Below, piece by piece: positions 35,409 through 40,592 of a DNA stretch of 40,592 bases. Numbering within the stretch: the first letter of the stretch is position 1; every line of letters begins with the position of its first letter. The translations under genes were made by a program, and so were the position numbers. Below the pieces are notes generated by a model that was not told the DNA's origin, did not search any database, and was given only the letters and a program-made list of their open reading frames with translations. This DNA is from Sorangium sp. (GTDB taxonomy: Bacteria > Myxococcota_A > Polyangia > Polyangiales > Polyangiaceae), in assembly GCA_025924095.1 (NCBI GenBank), contig JAICEP010000001.1:1-40592 (forward strand), written 5' to 3'.

Positions 35409-36637
35409 CTACTCGCGCCCGAGCGCGTTCACCGGATCCATGCGCGCGGCCCGTCGCGCGGGGAAGAACCCGAAGACGATCCCGATCGCCGTGCTCACCC
35501 CGAGCGCGACGCCGAGCGCCGCCGGCTCGAGCTTCATCGGCCAGCCGAGGGCGCTGGAGAACCCGAGGATGACGCCGTACCCGAGCGCGCTCCCGACGAT
35601 GCCGCCCAGCGTGGCGAGCACGAGCGCCTCGAGCAGGAACTGCAGCAGGATGTCGATCTCCCGGGCGCCGATGGCCATCCGGATGCCGATCTCCCGGGTG
35701 CGCTCGGTGACCGACACCAGCATGATGTTCATGACGCCGATGCCGCCGACGACGAGCGACACCGCCGCGATGCTGACGAGCAGCGCCGAGAGCGCCGCGA
35801 AGATCGCGTCCTGCATGGCCTGAAACTCCGCCTGGCTCCGGACGGCGAAGTCGTCCTCCTCGTCCTCGCCGATGCGGTGCCGCTGGCGGAGGATCGCCTC
35901 GGCCTGCAGCTTGGCGCGCTCGGACGTCTCCGCGGACGTCGAGCTCAGCAGGATCGCGTGCACTTCCCCGGGCCGCGTGGCGACGACGTGCGACCGCATC
36001 GTGGTGATGGGCATCAGCACGATGTCGTCCTGGCTCTGCCCGAAGGGCGACGCCCCCTTCTCCTCGAGTACCCCGAGCACACGGTAGACCTGGCGGCCGA
36101 TCCGCACCATCCGGCCGACCGGATCGAGCGCTCCGAACAGATCGCGCGCGGTCTGGGCGCCGATGACGACGACCTTCTCCGAGAGGTTCTCCGAGGCGGC
36201 GCTCCACGGCTCTCCCTGCGCCACCCTCCAGCTCCGGATCTCGAAGTAGTTGAGGCGCGTGCCGATGAGCGTCGGGCTCGCGTTCTGGCCCTCGTAGATG
36301 ACCTGAGCGCTCGATCGGAGGAACGGCGCCACGATCCGGATGCTCGTCGACTCGCGCACCAGCGCCTGGCCGTCGAGCTCCGAGAGCCGGGCGCCGGTGG
36401 TGCTGCGGACGCCCGAGGCGCGCGCGGAGCGCGCGAAGACGATGAGCGAGTTGGAGCCGAGGTTCGAGATCTGCGCGTTGACGTTGGCGCGCGCGCCGCT
36501 CGCCAGCGCGGTGACGGTGACCACGGCCGCGACGCCGATCGTGATCCCGAGGATCGTGAGCCCCGCGCGGAGCTTGTTCCGGCGGACGGCGCGCAGCGCG
36601 ATCACGATCGCCGACAGGACGCGGGTGAGCGTCGCGC

Positions 36638-36641
<4 letters not shown>
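35409..36641 (-). CDS. MacB-like ABC transporter permease (second copy)
   Basis: The 410-residue product is a MacB/FtsX-type permease. It has an N-terminal membrane segment (KLRAGLTILGITIGVAAVVTVTALA) and a periplasmic MacB_PCD domain (~50-270). Three C-terminal membrane segments follow (ALLVSIAAVSLVVGGIGVMNIMLVSVTERTREIGIRMAIGA, then LEALVLATLGGIVGSALGYGV and GVALGVSTAIGIVFGFFPARRAARMDPVNAL). These transporters pull substrates from the periplasm and pass them to an outer-membrane channel through an adaptor. The start ATG overlaps the stop of the preceding permease gene (ATGA). It is clearly a paralogue of that permease but differs through much of the periplasmic domain. Confidence 0.93.
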
Positions 36642-38655
<2,014 letters not shown>

Positions 38656-38658
38656 GCC

Positions 38659-40113
38659 TCAGAACAGCCGGGGGCCGCGCCCCCTGCCGCCCGATGACGG
38701 ACTGTCGTTCTCGTCGGTGACGACCTTGACCGGCCCGAGATCGGTCGTGAGCGCGGTGAAGATGCCGTCGGTGATCCCGATGTCGACGACGCGCGGCTCG
38801 ATCTTCTCCGCGCCCGGCGCGGCGTCGGTCAGCACGTAGACGCGGCCCTTCTTCGGCGGGAGCGGCTCGAGGGGTGGCGGCTTGATCTCCTTGCCGTCCT
38901 TGTCCCGCTCCGGGGCCGGCTTGAACCGGAGCGCCGCGTTCGGCAGCCGCCGCACCGCCCTGGCCTCGGCGGACCGGATGCTCACCGTGGCCGTCATCCC
39001 CGGCCGCAGCTTGACGTCGGGGTTGTCGACCTCGACCACCGCCGCGTACGTCACGACGCCGGACTGGTTGAGCGGGCTGTAGCGCACCTGGCTCACCGTC
39101 CCCCGGAACGTCTCGCCCGGGAAGGCGTCGACGCTGACGTCCGCCTCCATGCCCTCGCGGAGCCGACCGACGTCCGCCTCGTCGATGTCGGCGAGCACGC
39201 GCATCTTGCGCAGATCCTGGGCGATCACGAAGAGCGTGGGCGCCTGGAAGCTCGCCGCCACGGTCTGCCCGGGATCGATCGCGCGGCTGATGACGACCCC
39301 GTCGATGGGCGAGAAGATGCGCGTGTACTGGAGGTTCGTCGTGGAGGAGCGGAGCACCGCCCTGAGCTGCGCCACCTGCGCCTTCGCGGCCGCGAGGTCT
39401 GCGAGCGCGACGTCGTAGGCGCCCTGCGCCGTGTCCAGATCGGCCTGCGAGCCGACCCCCTCCGCGACCATCTTCTTCGCGCGGTCGAGCCGCTGCTTGG
39501 CGGTCCCCAGCGAGGCCTCGGAGCGCACGACGCTCGCGCTGGCCGCCTCGACCTGCGCCTGGTTCGAGTCGATCTGCGCCCCGAAGAGCGTCGGATCGAT
39601 CTCGGCCAGCACGTCGCCGGCCTTCACGATGCTGTTGAAATCCACGTAAACCTTGGTGATTCTCCCCGAGACCTGCGCGCCGACCTGCACCTCGGTGAGC
39701 GGCTTGACCTGCCCCGTCGACTGCACCTCCTCGATCACGTCGCCCGTGGTGATGTCGCCCGTGACGTAGCGCGGCGGCGGCGGCGGCGTCGTCCGGATCC
39801 TCCACACGACGACCGCCGCGACGAGCGCGGCGATCGTCGCGAGGACGCCGAGCCGCCCGAGCCAGCGCTTCGTGCCCACCCGGGAGAGCTCCTGCTCCAG
39901 GCTCTCCCTCCCGCGCCCGGGAGGCGGTCCACCTGCGCGCGGGCCCCGGTCCGCCGCGGCGCCGTGCGGCGGAGGCGCTGCCGAGGCCGGTCGTATCCCG
40001 CCCGGCGGCGGCTCACCGGGGCGGACGCGCTCCGCTTCCGGGCTGGCCTGCGCAGCAGGGGCCGACGCGTCGAGAGGGTCGCGACCGGTCGCCCGAGCTA
40101 TGGAATTGGCCAT
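38659..40113 (-). CDS. MacA-like periplasmic adaptor (HlyD/RND family)
   Basis: The 484-residue product starts MANSIARATGRDPLD with a strong AGGAGGT ribosome-binding site. A ~75-residue cytoplasmic, Pro/Ala-rich, low-complexity stretch precedes one membrane segment (~88-106, RLGVLATIAALVAAVVVW). The barrel-sandwich lipoyl-like parts are GQVKPLTEVQVGAQVSGRITKVYVDFNSIVKAGDVLAEID and YTRIFSPIDGVVISRAIDPGQTV. Between them lies a long coiled coil (~165-255). Beta-barrel and membrane-proximal domains follow. It links the inner-membrane permeases to an outer-membrane channel, which is not in the window. The N-terminal extension is longer than in E. coli MacA. It is the first gene of the four-gene operon. 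Confidence 0.93.
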   Translation of the reverse strand: MANSIARATGRDPLDASAPAAQASPEAERVRPGEPPPGGIRPASAAPPPHGAAADRGPRAGGPPPGRGRESLEQELSRVGTKRWLGRLGVLATIAALVAAVVVWRIRTTPPPPPRYVTGDITTGDVIEEVQSTGQVKPLTEVQVGAQVSGRITKVYVDFNSIVKAGDVLAEIDPTLFGAQIDSNQAQVEAASASVVRSEASLGTAKQRLDRAKKMVAEGVGSQADLDTAQGAYDVALADLAAAKAQVAQLRAVLRSSTTNLQYTRIFSPIDGVVISRAIDPGQTVAASFQAPTLFVIAQDLRKMRVLADIDEADVGRLREGMEADVSVDAFPGETFRGTVSQVRYSPLNQSGVVTYAAVVEVDNPDVKLRPGMTATVSIRSAEARAVRRLPNAALRFKPAPERDKDGKEIKPPPLEPLPPKKGRVYVLTDAAPGAEKIEPRVVDIGITDGIFTALTTDLGPVKVVTDENDSPSSGGRGRGPRLF

Positions 40114-40123
40114 CGGACCTCCT

Positions 40124-40140
40124 CATAGCATGCCGCTATG
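40124..40140. promoter_or_regulatory. Inverted repeat in the exporter/slyD intergenic space
   Basis: CATAGC and GCTATG pair perfectly around ATGCC, just upstream of the adaptor's ribosome-binding site in a divergent spacer of only 60 bases. It could be the operator of a regulator or a hairpin in the 5' leader of the exporter mRNA. Confidence 0.4.
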
Positions 40141-40173
40141 CACGCGCGGCTCGCTTGAAACCGCGGAACCGCC

Positions 40174-40592
40174 ATGGCAGACCAACCGCCGCCTATGGAG
40201 TCGCTGCCCATCGCAACGGACACGGTCGTCACGCTGTCCTACGTCCTCTACAACCAAAACGGCGAGACGGTGGACCAGGCGTCGACCGCGGAGCCGCTCG
40301 TCTACGTGCACGGATACGCCCAGATCGTGCCCGGCCTGGAGCGCGCCCTGGAGGGGCTGCGCGCCGGCGAGCAGCGCGAGATCACCGTCGAGCCGGCCGA
40401 TGCGTTCGGCGAGCGCGAGGACTCCGGCGTGTTCGAGGTCGACAAGGCCGACTTCCCCGAGGCGGGCGAGGTCGAGGTCGGCGACGAGTTCGTCGCCGAG
40501 GGGCCGGACGGCGAGCCGGTCGCGCTCCGGGTTGTCGACATCCTCCCCGACGGCTTCCGGGTCGACACGAACCACCCCCTGGCCGGCCAGAA
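40174..40592 (+). CDS. slyD: SlyD-type FKBP peptidyl-prolyl isomerase (3' end outside the window)
   Basis: SlyD is a cytoplasmic FKBP-fold isomerase and chaperone, also used in metal delivery in some bacteria. The frame is open from an ATG at 40174 to the end of the window, 139 codons. Visible signatures are VTLSYVLYNQNGETVDQAS, YVHGYAQIVPGLERALEGL, EPADAFGERED and, at the end, VDTNHPLAGQ. The order matches the FKBP domain with its insert-in-flap region. The histidine-rich C-terminal tail found in some SlyD proteins would lie beyond the window. GGAA lies about six bases upstream. The gene diverges from the exporter operon. A minus-strand frame over the same bases is a shadow. Confidence 0.9.
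   Translation, partial: MADQPPPMESLPIATDTVVTLSYVLYNQNGETVDQASTAEPLVYVHGYAQIVPGLERALEGLRAGEQREITVEPADAFGEREDSGVFEVDKADFPEAGEVEVGDEFVAEGPDGEPVALRVVDILPDGFRVDTNHPLAGQ

Noticed and set aside
40123-40575. A 150-codon minus-strand frame at the window end.
   Set aside because: The plus strand encodes a clear SlyD protein over the same bases; the minus frame has no recognisable family.

Overview
This window is GC-rich, gene-dense bacterial chromosome that looks like a myxobacterium of the Sorangium/Polyangium type. The clearest marker is an adjacent mglB-mglA pair whose MglA carries the myxobacterial TVPGQ switch. Other support comes from a run of myxobacterial-style lipoproteins, a DUF3857/transglutaminase protein and G/C-rich third codon positions. 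This assignment is inference from protein character, not a database match.

Layout. 0-3.9 kb: the tail of a type VI secretion cluster (partial gene, unknown gene, tssM that ends early). 3.9-7.6 kb, minus strand: rimI, a von Willebrand lipoprotein, alanine racemase and a lipoprotein with a symmetrical eight-cysteine tail. 7.8-9.1 kb: a tiny basic protein facing the mglBA gliding/polarity operon. 9.1-14.4 kb: a 0.76 kb gap with an AT-rich island, a large TPR/transglutaminase protein, then rpmI-rplT. 14.4-17.3 kb: a 1.4 kb hairpin-rich gap, then a sigma-70 factor. 17.5-20.3 kb: a PBP4-type peptidase diverging from a lipoprotein and a small membrane protein. 20.3-23.3 kb: an FAH-family protein, and pyrG behind a strong promoter and a long structured leader. 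23.5-27 kb: fatty acid desaturase, lipid kinase, HEAT-like lipoprotein. 27-31.8 kb: a predicted outer-membrane barrel and two TlpA-like thioredoxins, divergent from a lipoprotein with about 56 cysteines. 31.9-35.3 kb: Mrp ATPase and a five-S1-domain RNA-binding protein. 35.4-40.1 kb: a MacAB-like exporter built from one adaptor, one ATPase and two different permeases. 40.17 kb to the end: a SlyD-type prolyl isomerase cut by the window edge.

Most genes are housekeeping or envelope functions. Translational coupling by 4-base start/stop overlaps appears four times (vWA-rimI, lipoprotein-membrane protein, ATPase-permease, permease-permease). Candidate hairpin terminators lie between several convergent pairs and mostly lack U-tracts. 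The most novel-looking parts are the disulfide-centred envelope cluster at 27.0-31.8 kb, the structured pyrG leader, the gap upstream of the sigma factor, and the twin C-x3-C lipoprotein tail. No insertion sequence, tRNA, rRNA, CRISPR array or prophage was recognised.
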